This document shows, piece by piece, positions 1 to 6,094 of a stretch of 7,642 nt of DNA. Every line of letters begins with the position of its first letter. Within the stretch, counting starts at the first letter, position 1. This stretch comes from an uncultured Planctomycetaceae bacterium (GTDB taxonomy: Bacteria; Planctomycetota; Planctomycetia; Pirellulales; UBA1268). The stretch lies in the NCBI GenBank assembly GCA_937900985.1, contig CALCGM010000597.1:1-7642 (forward strand), written 5' to 3'. Position numbers and translations under genes: made by a program. The notes under the pieces are model-generated. The model saw nothing but the letters and a program-made list of their open reading frames with translations. It did no database searches and had not been told where the DNA came from.

Positions 1-273
1 GCCTGGGCCAAGCTGCTGGCACGGGTGGGTGAGGAGTTTCCGCTGACGTGTCCCAACTGTGGCGGTGATATCCGGCTGATCAGCTTCATCACCGACCCGG
101 GGCCGATTCGGAAAATCCTGACACATCTGGGTGAACCGCTGGATCCGCCGCGCGTGTCACCAGCCCGGGGGCCGCCGGTCGACTGGGGTGAGCTCGTGCA
201 GTCCCAGGGTGCTGGGGAGTTCGAGCAAGCATCACCGGATGATCTGCCCATGATCGACATTCTTCACCGCTGA
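1..273 (+). CDS. IS91-family transposase, C-terminal fragment (partial at window edge)
   Basis: The reading frame is open from base 1 and ends at TGA 271-273, giving the last 90 residues of a protein whose start lies outside the window. It carries a zinc-ribbon-like CPNCGG motif followed by a stretch resembling IRLISFITDPGPIRKILTHLG and then a Pro-rich SPARGPP segment. This order is typical of the C-terminus of IS91-type (HUH, Y2) transposases, which move single-stranded DNA by rolling-circle-like transposition. The catalytic HUH and Tyr motifs would be upstream and cannot be checked, so whether the element is active is unknown. The internal GTG at 25 is only the first start-like codon in the window, not the true start. 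The IS91 assignment rests on recalled family pattern, not a search. Confidence 0.82.
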   Translation, partial: AWAKLLARVGEEFPLTCPNCGGDIRLISFITDPGPIRKILTHLGEPLDPPRVSPARGPPVDWGELVQSQGAGEFEQASPDDLPMIDILHR

Positions 274-457
274 GAGCAGGTGCCATCCCTTCGCGACGCT
301 CGCTCCTGTTGCCGCATTGAAGGCGATGAGGAAGCGGTTTGCGCCGATGGCAGGATCCTCCGCGTGAGCCCGCTCTTTCTCACCTTCTTCTGCCGTGCAC
401 GAGGCGGGAGAGTCGTCAACTTGGCCTCAAAAGTGAGCCGAGTTCAACTGTTCGGCT
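1..457 (+). mobile_element. Probable right (oriIS-side) part of an IS91-like element; outer boundary uncertain
   Basis: The transposase fragment at 1-273 must belong to an insertion element that extends left out of the window. In the IS91 family the origin end lies downstream of the transposase and abuts a GTTC or CTTG target tetranucleotide, and no target duplication is made. Downstream here, GTTC occurs at 442, 450 and 458, so the element may end at about 441, 449 or 457. No conserved end sequence was recognised, and the boundary is an inference. Confidence 0.35.
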
Positions 458-477
458 GTTCCTGGCAGGTCCTCCGC
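349..477. repeat. Imperfect direct repeat pair (349-363 and 464-477)
   Basis: GGCAGGATCCTCCGC at 349-363 recurs as GGCAGGTCCTCCGC at 464-477. The copies differ by a single inserted A and are 115 bp apart. They flank most of the presumed IS91-like right end, and the second copy ends directly against the stop codon of the minus-strand gene. The role is unknown; it could be element-end structure, remains of a duplication, or chance. Confidence 0.45.
442..465. repeat. Three GTTC tetranucleotides at exact 8-bp spacing
   Basis: GTTCAACT, GTTCGGCT and GTTCCTGG follow one another without gaps from 442 to 465. The first two octamers share the form GTTC-purine-purine-CT. GTTC is a known target-side tetranucleotide for some IS91-family elements, and the series lies downstream of an IS91-like transposase, so it may mark the element's end. 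That link is inferred. Confidence 0.4.
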
Positions 478-1101
478 TTACGAAAGTGCCGTTGACCGTC
501 CTATCCTTTCGCTCTCGTTTCGAGTCGCCCACCTCGCTGCGCTCTCAGCAAAGTGTGGCGTTTCTTCCTCGCAGTGGGCATCTGCCCAAAACTGAAGGCA
601 GATGAAAAGACTGGCCATCCTGTAGAGCAGGTTGAGGCGACTCCCGATCCCGCAGGTAAACAGGCTCTGCTGTTCGCCAAAGGGCTCAACCTGCATGTCC
701 CACGTGATCTGGAAGGACATGGGAACCCGTTCAAGGAACCGGCCTTTGGTCCGTGGGCTCACCAGCAAGACATGGTCTCGCTCCATGATCGCTTCTCGAT
801 AGAGCTGCGTCATGAAGATCCCGCCGCACGTCTCGTCATTGCGGTAGACGTTCTTTCCATCATCGCCTCGGTAGACAAACATCTGCCGGTGTGCCTTGGT
901 GCCAGGCGTGCAGGCGAGATACTCCTCGTTTGAGAAGTGAGGAAGCCAACCGGCGAGATCAAACCGTTCATACGGAAGATCGACGACCACAGAAACTGCA
1001 GAGGTCAGGTTGTTCGGTGGGTGGTGCATTGCGAACGTGTGTTTGAGATTGAGGAAGTCGAGCAGCACATCAGCACGAGTGTATGGGAGGCTGCCGTGCA
1101 C
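478..1101 (-). CDS. Uncharacterised protein downstream of AraC regulator
   Basis: This is a 207-residue protein I do not recognise with confidence. The start is GTG at 1101; no earlier start lies between it and an in-frame stop at 1165-1167. An ATG at residue 25 (1029) is an alternative giving 183 aa. It begins 20 bp after the araC-like stop, which suggests co-transcription. There is no signal peptide. Hydrophobic strands alternate with charged stretches (VSVVVDLPYERFDLAGWLP near 36-54, then YREAIMERDHVLLVSP near 101-116, ITWDMQVEP near 132-140). The C-terminal part has a hydrophobic stretch (LLYRMASLFICLQFW, 158-172) followed by an HCEEETPHFAE segment (177-186). This pattern is loosely reminiscent of START/SRPBCC-type ligand-binding folds, but that is a weak guess. 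The last 15 or so residues are Arg/Ser-rich and could reflect disturbance by the adjacent insertion element. Confidence 0.65.
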   Translation of the reverse strand: MHGSLPYTRADVLLDFLNLKHTFAMHHPPNNLTSAVSVVVDLPYERFDLAGWLPHFSNEEYLACTPGTKAHRQMFVYRGDDGKNVYRNDETCGGIFMTQLYREAIMERDHVLLVSPRTKGRFLERVPMSFQITWDMQVEPFGEQQSLFTCGIGSRLNLLYRMASLFICLQFWADAHCEEETPHFAESAARWATRNESERIGRSTALS

Positions 1102-1121
1102 AACGTTGCCGAATGCGGATA

Positions 1122-2045
1122 TCAGCCGCCGCTCGGTCGGCTGCCCAGCGTTTCTGAGGGCCGCTCACCAAAATGGATTCGGTACTCCGCAGCAAAACTC
1201 CCCAGTCGCGTGAACCCAAAGATCAACGCTGCCTCTCGAACACTCTGCATTTCCCCGTTCTTCAAGGCCTTGCGGACCGCGTGCATCCGCAGAATCCGCT
1301 GATAGGCGACCGGTCCCACATCAAACCTTTCCTGAAACGCCAACCGCAACGTGCGGTCGTTCGCTCGCACAGCCTGGCAGATCTCCAGACTCGAAACGGG
1401 GCGATTGAGTGTGCTGTGGAGAAACTCCAGGGCGGTTTTGACCAGTGCCGCCCGGGATGCCAGCGGCCTGATCTCTGCGGGCCCATCCGCAATGCATGCC
1501 ACGAGTTCTCTCAAGCAGGCATCTTCACAGACAGCAGCCCCCACAGTTGTCGAAGCCGATGCAGCCAGAAACTCCCCGGCTCGCGTGAGCAGTCGCGGAA
1601 CTCGGACGGGAGCCACGTGTAGGGAATGCCATCCCGATAAACGACGGGCGATCTCTCGACCCATCAATGACTGATGCGCCTCTCGAAGCTGATGCTCTGA
1701 GACCAGCAATGCCGTGACTTTCGCGGCTGGCTCAATGCTGGCGTCGTAGGGAATATCACAACCGCGAAGAATCACCTCGCCAGCAGCAACCCGCCGCTGC
1801 TGCCAGCAACACTCCCCGAGTGGCCCTGTCACAGGAATCAGTGTGCAGGTCGTGCCATCCGCTCCTCCGAGAGTTCTCACGTGCTGATTGGCCTGCACCT
1901 GAAAGCACCGCAACTTCCTTCCCTGCGCAACTCCCGCCTCGGCTGCAAACTGTCCTCGGGAGAGCTGGAGAAAAGACCCGTCCCAACGGCCAAACAGCCG
2001 AGTCATCGCGTCGAGATCATGAAACGATTCTCGGTGACGCGTCAT
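1122..2045 (-). CDS. AraC-family transcriptional regulator
   Basis: A 307-residue cytoplasmic DNA-binding regulator starting at ATG 2045. The C-terminal 100 residues (about 203-300) form the AraC/XylS double helix-turn-helix domain. The first helix pair covers VSSLEICQAVRANDRTLRLAFQ and the second covers MQSVREAALIFGFTRLGSFAAEYR, followed by HFGERPSETL, the usual end of the domain (FG..PS..R/L). The N-terminal 200 residues would sense the effector and form dimers; they lack an obvious cupin signature and look more like the EutR/ARPC type of AraC protein, so the ligand is unknown. The gene is transcribed divergently from the hydrolase-sulfatase pair across 136 bp. This is the classic arrangement for a regulator acting on its neighbour and on itself. 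Target and effector are inference; the family is clear. Confidence 0.93.
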   Translation of the reverse strand: MTRHRESFHDLDAMTRLFGRWDGSFLQLSRGQFAAEAGVAQGRKLRCFQVQANQHVRTLGGADGTTCTLIPVTGPLGECCWQQRRVAAGEVILRGCDIPYDASIEPAAKVTALLVSEHQLREAHQSLMGREIARRLSGWHSLHVAPVRVPRLLTRAGEFLAASASTTVGAAVCEDACLRELVACIADGPAEIRPLASRAALVKTALEFLHSTLNRPVSSLEICQAVRANDRTLRLAFQERFDVGPVAYQRILRMHAVRKALKNGEMQSVREAALIFGFTRLGSFAAEYRIHFGERPSETLGSRPSGG

Positions 2046-2098
2046 CGCTCTCGCTGGATCGAAAGGTCGTGTTTGAATGCGGACAGTTTCAGCGTAGC

Positions 2099-2124
2099 CG
2101 GGCTTGCCAAATACGGATAGCCCG
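2099..2124. promoter_or_regulatory. Candidate operator: inverted repeat CGGGCT-N14-AGCCCG
   Basis: CGGGCT at 2099-2104 and AGCCCG at 2119-2124 are perfect 6-bp inverted arms separated by 14 bp. They lie 58 bp before the hydrolase start and 54 bp before the regulator start. The position is suitable for control of both genes by the neighbouring AraC protein, but six-base arms can arise by chance in GC-rich DNA. Confidence 0.35.
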
Positions 2125-2164
2125 CAGCCGACGAGAGAGAACGACTGATACCATCGCCCTCTTT

Positions 2165-2169
2165 AGGAG
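2165..2169 (+). promoter_or_regulatory. Shine-Dalgarno for alpha/beta hydrolase
   Basis: AGGAG lies 12 bases before ATG 2182. It supports this start over the later in-frame ATG codons at residues 21 and 30. The spacing is slightly long. Confidence 0.5.
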
Positions 2170-2181
2170 TGACACAAAACC

Positions 2182-3165
2182 ATGGAAAAACCTCGCACCT
2201 ATCGCATCAACGGGCTCGATCGCCTGAATGCTTCGGCGTTGATGCTGGTTTCACCCGAACGACCGACGATGCGGCTCCTGCAGGCCGCATCGCCTGATCG
2301 GCAGCCGCCCCGAACAACTGCTCCACAGATTCCGCTGGAGTTCGACACCGTGGCGGGAGTCAACGTGCGATTCGCACGCGGTGGACGCGACGATGGCCCA
2401 ACGGTATTGCTGCTCAATCCGCTCCCCCAAAGCATCCTCGCATTTGACTCAATCTGGGAGCCGCTTGGCCGTGACTTTCAACTCGTGGCCTACGACCTGC
2501 CAGGCTTTGGTGGGAGCGAGGGCGGTGAAGAGTGGATGTCGTTCACACGCCAGGCCGAGTTTCTCGCCGAGTTCATCAGAGCCAAGGGTATCAAGCGACC
2601 CCACATCGTCGGCCCCGACATTGGCATGCCGACCGCGCTGACCTATGCGGCCTCTCCCGCCTGCCAGGCCGCAAGCATCCTTGTCGGCGATGGCCCCTGC
2701 CTGGTCGCCAGCAGCAACGGCAGCCTGATTGAGAAGCTCATCCATTCTGCATTCTGGCGAACGGTGATGCGGGTGGCCGGGCCCGGTGCAGGAATCGAAG
2801 GGGCCTACCGACTCTGCTACGTCAACTATCAGCCCTCGAGAGAAGAAACCAGCGACTACATCGCCGGCCTGGCAGGTCGCATGAACAACATGTTTCGCTG
2901 GTTCATCGACTATCCCAAGTCGCTCGCGGGCCTGGAGCCGCAACTCACAAAGATCACGCTGCCCACAAAGGTCTTCTGGGGCGACGCCGACAAACTGCTT
3001 TTCATTGACAACGGCACACGGCTGGCACGCATGCTGCCCCAATCATCACTCACAATTTTTCCCAACTGTGGCCACTTCTGTTACCAGGACCAAGCAGAAA
3101 AGTTTGTTGCTATGGTTCGCGACTGGGTCATGCACCACGAAGACACGGAGGCCAACAAGCCGTGA
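2182..3165 (+). CDS. Alpha/beta hydrolase with Asp-type nucleophile motif
   Basis: A 327-residue alpha/beta-hydrolase-fold enzyme, probably cytoplasmic since no signal peptide is seen. After a 50-residue leader the fold begins at PLEFDTVAGVNVRFARGG. Key elements are TVLLLNPLPQS (74-84, oxyanion-hole region), VAYDLPGFGGSEGG (102-115), the nucleophile elbow VGPDIG with Asp146, the acid in WGDADK (probably Asp270, or Asp268) and the catalytic His298 in NCGHF. An Asp in place of Ser is found in epoxide hydrolases and haloalkane or fluoroacetate dehalogenases; those families usually have HGxP rather than NPLP at the oxyanion loop. Related alpha/beta hydrolases with GPDxG exist but have no assigned reaction that I can name. 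It is the first gene of a two-gene unit and overlaps the sulfatase by 4 bp. The substrate is unknown. Confidence 0.88.
   Translation: MEKPRTYRINGLDRLNASALMLVSPERPTMRLLQAASPDRQPPRTTAPQIPLEFDTVAGVNVRFARGGRDDGPTVLLLNPLPQSILAFDSIWEPLGRDFQLVAYDLPGFGGSEGGEEWMSFTRQAEFLAEFIRAKGIKRPHIVGPDIGMPTALTYAASPACQAASILVGDGPCLVASSNGSLIEKLIHSAFWRTVMRVAGPGAGIEGAYRLCYVNYQPSREETSDYIAGLAGRMNNMFRWFIDYPKSLAGLEPQLTKITLPTKVFWGDADKLLFIDNGTRLARMLPQSSLTIFPNCGHFCYQDQAEKFVAMVRDWVMHHEDTEANKP
3147..3151 (+). promoter_or_regulatory. Shine-Dalgarno inside the hydrolase gene, for the sulfatase
   Basis: GGAGG lies 10 bases before GTG 3162 and 16 bases before ATG 3168. The closer spacing favours GTG 3162 as the sulfatase start, although the ATG two codons later would change only the first two residues. 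Confidence 0.5.
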
Positions 3166-4799
3166 CGATGCTTCCTCAATCACCTGTTTGTGAATGCAGA
3201 CTCATCGTACAAGCAGCCATGTTGCTGTGCGGTATCTTGCTGCTCATAACCGATGAGCAGTCGTACGCAGCAGAGCCGCCAGACAAGCCAAATATCGTCG
3301 TCATCTGGGGCGACGACATCGGGCAATCCAACCTCAGTTGTTACACGAAAGGCCTGATGGGCTACCAGACGCCCCGCATCGACTCGATTGCCCATGCTGG
3401 CATGCTCTTTACCGATTATTACACAGAACAGTCCTGCACTGCCGGCCGCAGCTCGTTCATCACTGGGCAATATCCGTTCCGTACCGGGCTCACAAAAGTC
3501 GGCCTCCCTGGAGCACCGCTTGGACTATCCGCCAAGGATCCCACGCTCGCTCAGCTGCTCAAGAACCATGGCTACGCCACTGCACAGTTTGGCAAGAACC
3601 ATCTCGGTGATCGCAATGAACACCTTCCCACGGTGCACGGCTTCGATGAGTTCTACGGCTTCCTCTATCACCTCAATGCTATGGAGGAACCCGAAGACCG
3701 AGACTATCCCAAGGATCCGACATTCCTGGCAACCTTTGGGCCACGTGGCATTCTCGAGTGCCGTGCGAGCACCATCGATGACCCGACTGAAGATCCACGG
3801 TTTGGCCGGGTTGGCAAGCAGGTGATCAAAGACTTAGGTCCGCTCACTCGCAAGCGGATGGAAACCATTGATGACGAGATGGCAGAGCGTGCTGCCGAAA
3901 CGATCCGCCTGCTCGCAAGTGAAGACAAACCGTTTTTCACATGGATCAACTTCTCGCATATGCACTTTCGTACGCACGAGAAGCCCGAAAGTGAGGGCCA
4001 GGCTGGCCGGTGGCAGTCGGCCTACCACGACGTGATGATCGACCACGACCACAATGTCGGCACGGTGCTTGATGCTATCACCGCTGCCGGCATTGAAGGC
4101 AACACGATCGTGATCTATGGCACTGACAACGGGCCTCACATGAACACCTGGCCAGACGCCGGCATGACGCCTTTTCGCAGTGAAAAGAACACCGGGTGGG
4201 AAGGCGCCTACCGAGCCCCATTCCTGATTCGCTGGCCGGGCAAAATAAAGGCCGGCAGCATCTCCAACGAGATCATGTCAAACCTCGACTGGCTTCCCAC
4301 GCTGCTCGCCGCGGCTGGCGAACCTGACGTGAAGGAAAAGCTGCTCGTCGGACATGACGCCGACGGCCATCTTTTCCGTGTTCATCTTGATGGCTACAAC
4401 TTTTTGCCATTCCTGCTTGGTGAAGAACAGCGCGGCCCTCGTGATGAGTTCTTTTACTTCTCCGACGAGGGTGACCTCCTGGCGATGCGATACGACAACT
4501 GGAAGATGCATTTTGCATACATGCCCGTTGAAGGTACCGCCCGGATCTGGGTCGAAACATTCAAAAAGACTCGGGCACCCCTGATCTTCAACCTGCGCAC
4601 CGACCCCTATGAGCGAGCGGAGATCACCAGCAACACCTACTGGGACTGGTCGCTCAGCAAGCTCTATCTCTTGATGCCAGCGCAGAAGATGGCGGGAGAG
4701 TTTCTGGCAACCTTCAACGAGTTCCCACCGCGTCAGAAGCCCGGAAGCTTTACCGTTAGCGACGCCGTGGAAGTCCTGCAGACGCCCCATTCTCGCTAA
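3162..4799 (+). CDS. Exported sulfatase (arylsulfatase-type, formylglycine-dependent)
   Basis: A 545-residue type I sulfatase that hydrolyses sulfate esters, probably in the periplasm or outside the cell. An N-terminal signal peptide has hydrophobic core LIVQAAMLLCGILLLI and a likely cleavage near SYA-AEPP (residues 34-38). The mature protein starts with KPNIVVIWGDDIG, supplying calcium ligands Asp51-Asp52. The maturation motif is SCTAGRSSFITGQ, with Cys92 expected to become formylglycine and Arg96 in place. It is the C-x-A-x-R form rather than C-x-P-x-R. Other active-site elements are FGKNHLG (Lys145, His147), NFSHMHF (His266/268), YGTDNG (Asp322, Asn323) and SEKNTGWEGAYRAP (Lys342). The C-terminal domain has the usual IFNLRTDPYERAE motif, and the length is normal. 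The start overlaps the hydrolase stop (GTGA), suggesting translational coupling. A maturing enzyme (FGE or anSME) is not in the window. The substrate is not predictable. Confidence 0.95.
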   Translation: MTMLPQSPVCECRLIVQAAMLLCGILLLITDEQSYAAEPPDKPNIVVIWGDDIGQSNLSCYTKGLMGYQTPRIDSIAHAGMLFTDYYTEQSCTAGRSSFITGQYPFRTGLTKVGLPGAPLGLSAKDPTLAQLLKNHGYATAQFGKNHLGDRNEHLPTVHGFDEFYGFLYHLNAMEEPEDRDYPKDPTFLATFGPRGILECRASTIDDPTEDPRFGRVGKQVIKDLGPLTRKRMETIDDEMAERAAETIRLLASEDKPFFTWINFSHMHFRTHEKPESEGQAGRWQSAYHDVMIDHDHNVGTVLDAITAAGIEGNTIVIYGTDNGPHMNTWPDAGMTPFRSEKNTGWEGAYRAPFLIRWPGKIKAGSISNEIMSNLDWLPTLLAAAGEPDVKEKLLVGHDADGHLFRVHLDGYNFLPFLLGEEQRGPRDEFFYFSDEGDLLAMRYDNWKMHFAYMPVEGTARIWVETFKKTRAPLIFNLRTDPYERAEITSNTYWDWSLSKLYLLMPAQKMAGEFLATFNEFPPRQKPGSFTVSDAVEVLQTPHSR

Positions 4800-4818
4800 C
4801 TCGTGAAGTGGAGCTCTC

Positions 4819-4879
4819 GTTTCGGTCTCGAAAACAGATACAGCGAGGACCAGCCGACGTACCAAACTTCGACTCGGCT
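4819..4879. terminator. Weak hairpins between convergent sulfatase and esterase remnant
   Basis: Two small inverted repeats lie in the 86-bp convergent gap. TTTCG-GTCT-CGAAA at 4820-4833 has a 5-bp stem and is followed by AACAG. AGCCGA/TCGGCT at 4852-4879 has a 6-bp stem and a 16-nt loop. Neither has a proper T-tract, so a termination role is only possible. Confidence 0.25.
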
Positions 4880-4885
4880 ATGGCC

Positions 4886-6094
4886 TTACCTGGCATCACG
4901 GCTGATCGACTGCAGGCCTTCGGCAAACGCCTGTCCAATCAGGGCCATGGTCTTGCCGCAGCCGAAGTAGTGGTAGGCGGCGTTTGACGCTGCCCGGTCC
5001 CAGAGCCCCTGGATCTCCGGCGCGGCGAGTTCGGTGGCGATTTCGGCCAGTTCAGCTGCAGCATCATCCTGGCTGATCTCGCCCTTGTTGACGGCCTGCT
5101 CCAACTGCCGTTTGCGGCCATTCAACGCATCCCGCTTTTTCGCGACAGCATCCAGCCGCATGTCCCAGCAGGGGGCCGTCTGGACGGCGATCACGCTGCC
5201 TTGAAACTCTGGAAGCTTCGCCGGAGCCGCCATCGCCCTGCGAAACTCGCCATGGATCGGCTGATACCGTGGCTCGAGATTCTCGATCGGCCCGTTCGTG
5301 CCCATCACCCCGATCACAAACGGCATCTCGGGAGCCTCGAGGTCACGACGCACATCGCGAATGAAGGTCGCGAGCAGATCGCTGTAGGCGTCGTAGCTGC
5401 CGGGGGTGCCGCGGTCGGGATACACGCCGCCATCCACCATGTCGTTCCAGCCCTGAAACCAGACAAAGCCCGCCAGCTCATAGCCCTGCTGCGGGTCGTA
5501 GCCCGGCACCACCCGCGCAGGGTCGGCGAGCACCTCTTCGACATGCTCGACCATCAGACGATAGAAGGCCCCGCTCCGCTCGCGGCGGGCCGCTGCCTCT
5601 TCATCAAGATCGAGGCCGCGTTTGGCGATCGCTTCCTGCTCCTGCTCGTTGAGCTCATACGGACCTGCCGAGGGCGGCCGGAAATCAGTGTGCAGCGACT
5701 TGCCGCCCCAGGCGGTCTTGATGATCAGGATCGGCCCGTCGACGGCCTCTCGCATCCGCAGGCCAAAGGTGTATTCCGGCCCGATTGTGTCGCTCGCTTC
5801 CGCGGGGTCTGTCCGTGACCCAAAGCCGACGGTCAGCGGACCGGTTCCCTCCCCCATCTCCGGACCCCGGCCCTGCGTGAGATACGACACCCAGGTGTTG
5901 GCAACGGTGCGAAAGCCGCCGTCGCCATCGGTCATCTCCGCAAGCAGCCCGGCGGCGAAGACGCCACCAGCCAGCCGTTCCTGCAGCCATACCGGCGAGC
6001 ACCCAGCTGCTTGGCTCAGGCACGGGAGCTGCCTGAACAGCACCGGTGTTGCGAAATCCCAAGCCATTCGTTCGCGGGCTTCCATAAACATCAA
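4886..6094 (-). CDS. SASA-domain (sialate O-acetylesterase-like) carbohydrate esterase, 5'-truncated, likely pseudogene
   Basis: The open frame has 402 codons, but only about residue 50 onward (from base 5947) is esterase. Residues 1-49 read through the neighbouring PEP-CTERM gene in another frame and look non-native. The esterase part matches the planctomycete SASA/SGNH pattern: LTVGFGSR, IGPEYTFGLRM, LIIKTAWGGKSLHTDFRPPS (123-142; WGG carries the oxyanion Gly), GFVWFQGWNDMVDGG (Asn217 of block III), FVIGVMGTNGP, IHGEFRRAMAAP, and SNAAYHYFG with the catalytic His375. Family members begin with a signal peptide and then a strand plus GQSNM containing the nucleophilic Ser; both are absent here. 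Without that Ser the product should be inactive. A lysine-rich helical segment (about 315-355) sits before the last block, as in relatives. Enzymes of this type remove O-acetyl groups from glycans. No convincing ribosome binding site or start for the remnant was seen. Confidence 0.8.
   Translation of the reverse strand: MMFMEARERMAWDFATPVLFRQLPCLSQAAGCSPVWLQERLAGGVFAAGLLAEMTDGDGGFRTVANTWVSYLTQGRGPEMGEGTGPLTVGFGSRTDPAEASDTIGPEYTFGLRMREAVDGPILIIKTAWGGKSLHTDFRPPSAGPYELNEQEQEAIAKRGLDLDEEAAARRERSGAFYRLMVEHVEEVLADPARVVPGYDPQQGYELAGFVWFQGWNDMVDGGVYPDRGTPGSYDAYSDLLATFIRDVRRDLEAPEMPFVIGVMGTNGPIENLEPRYQPIHGEFRRAMAAPAKLPEFQGSVIAVQTAPCWDMRLDAVAKKRDALNGRKRQLEQAVNKGEISQDDAAAELAEIATELAAPEIQGLWDRAASNAAYHYFGCGKTMALIGQAFAEGLQSISRDAR

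Larger units (their letters stand above)
274..477. other. Intergenic region between convergent transposase and unknown gene
   Basis: About 200 bp separate the transposase stop from the stop of the minus-strand gene that follows. An open frame at 280-495 (+) encodes 71 residues with no recognisable domain, is Cys/Arg-rich and overlaps the end of the opposite gene, so I do not call it. The region contains the imperfect direct repeat and the GTTC series listed separately. No clear intrinsic terminator with a T-tract was seen for either convergent gene. Confidence 0.5.
2046..2181. promoter_or_regulatory. Divergent promoter region between araC-like gene and hydrolase-sulfatase pair
   Basis: These 136 bp must contain the promoters of both divergent transcription units. 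No convincing -35/-10 pair could be placed; TTGCCA at 2104-2109 resembles a -35 box but lacks a good partner at the right spacing. The region includes an inverted repeat at 2099-2124 and the related direct pair TAGCCGG (2095-2101) and TAGCCCG (2118-2124), spaced 23 bp start to start. Tandem sites about two helical turns apart suit an AraC-type dimer. Confidence 0.5.

Noticed and set aside
280..495. 71-codon open frame after the transposase (+)
   Set aside because: No domain or signal, Cys/Arg-rich composition typical of noncoding GC-rich DNA, and it overlaps the end of the opposite-strand gene.
553..933. 126-codon frame (+) opposite the unknown minus-strand gene
   Set aside because: It is antisense to a longer, better-looking coding frame and shows no recognisable motif.
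2449..3042. 197-codon minus-strand frame opposite the hydrolase
   Set aside because: It lies entirely antisense to a gene with clear alpha/beta hydrolase motifs; an antisense artefact of codon bias.
3219..3236. Possible lipoprotein lipobox (MLLCG) in the sulfatase signal peptide
   Set aside because: The residue before Cys is Leu rather than Gly/Ala/Ser, and a better signal peptidase I site (SYA-A) follows the hydrophobic core.
4278..4865. 195-codon minus-strand frame opposite the sulfatase end
   Set aside because: Antisense to conserved sulfatase sequence, with no motif or plausible start context.
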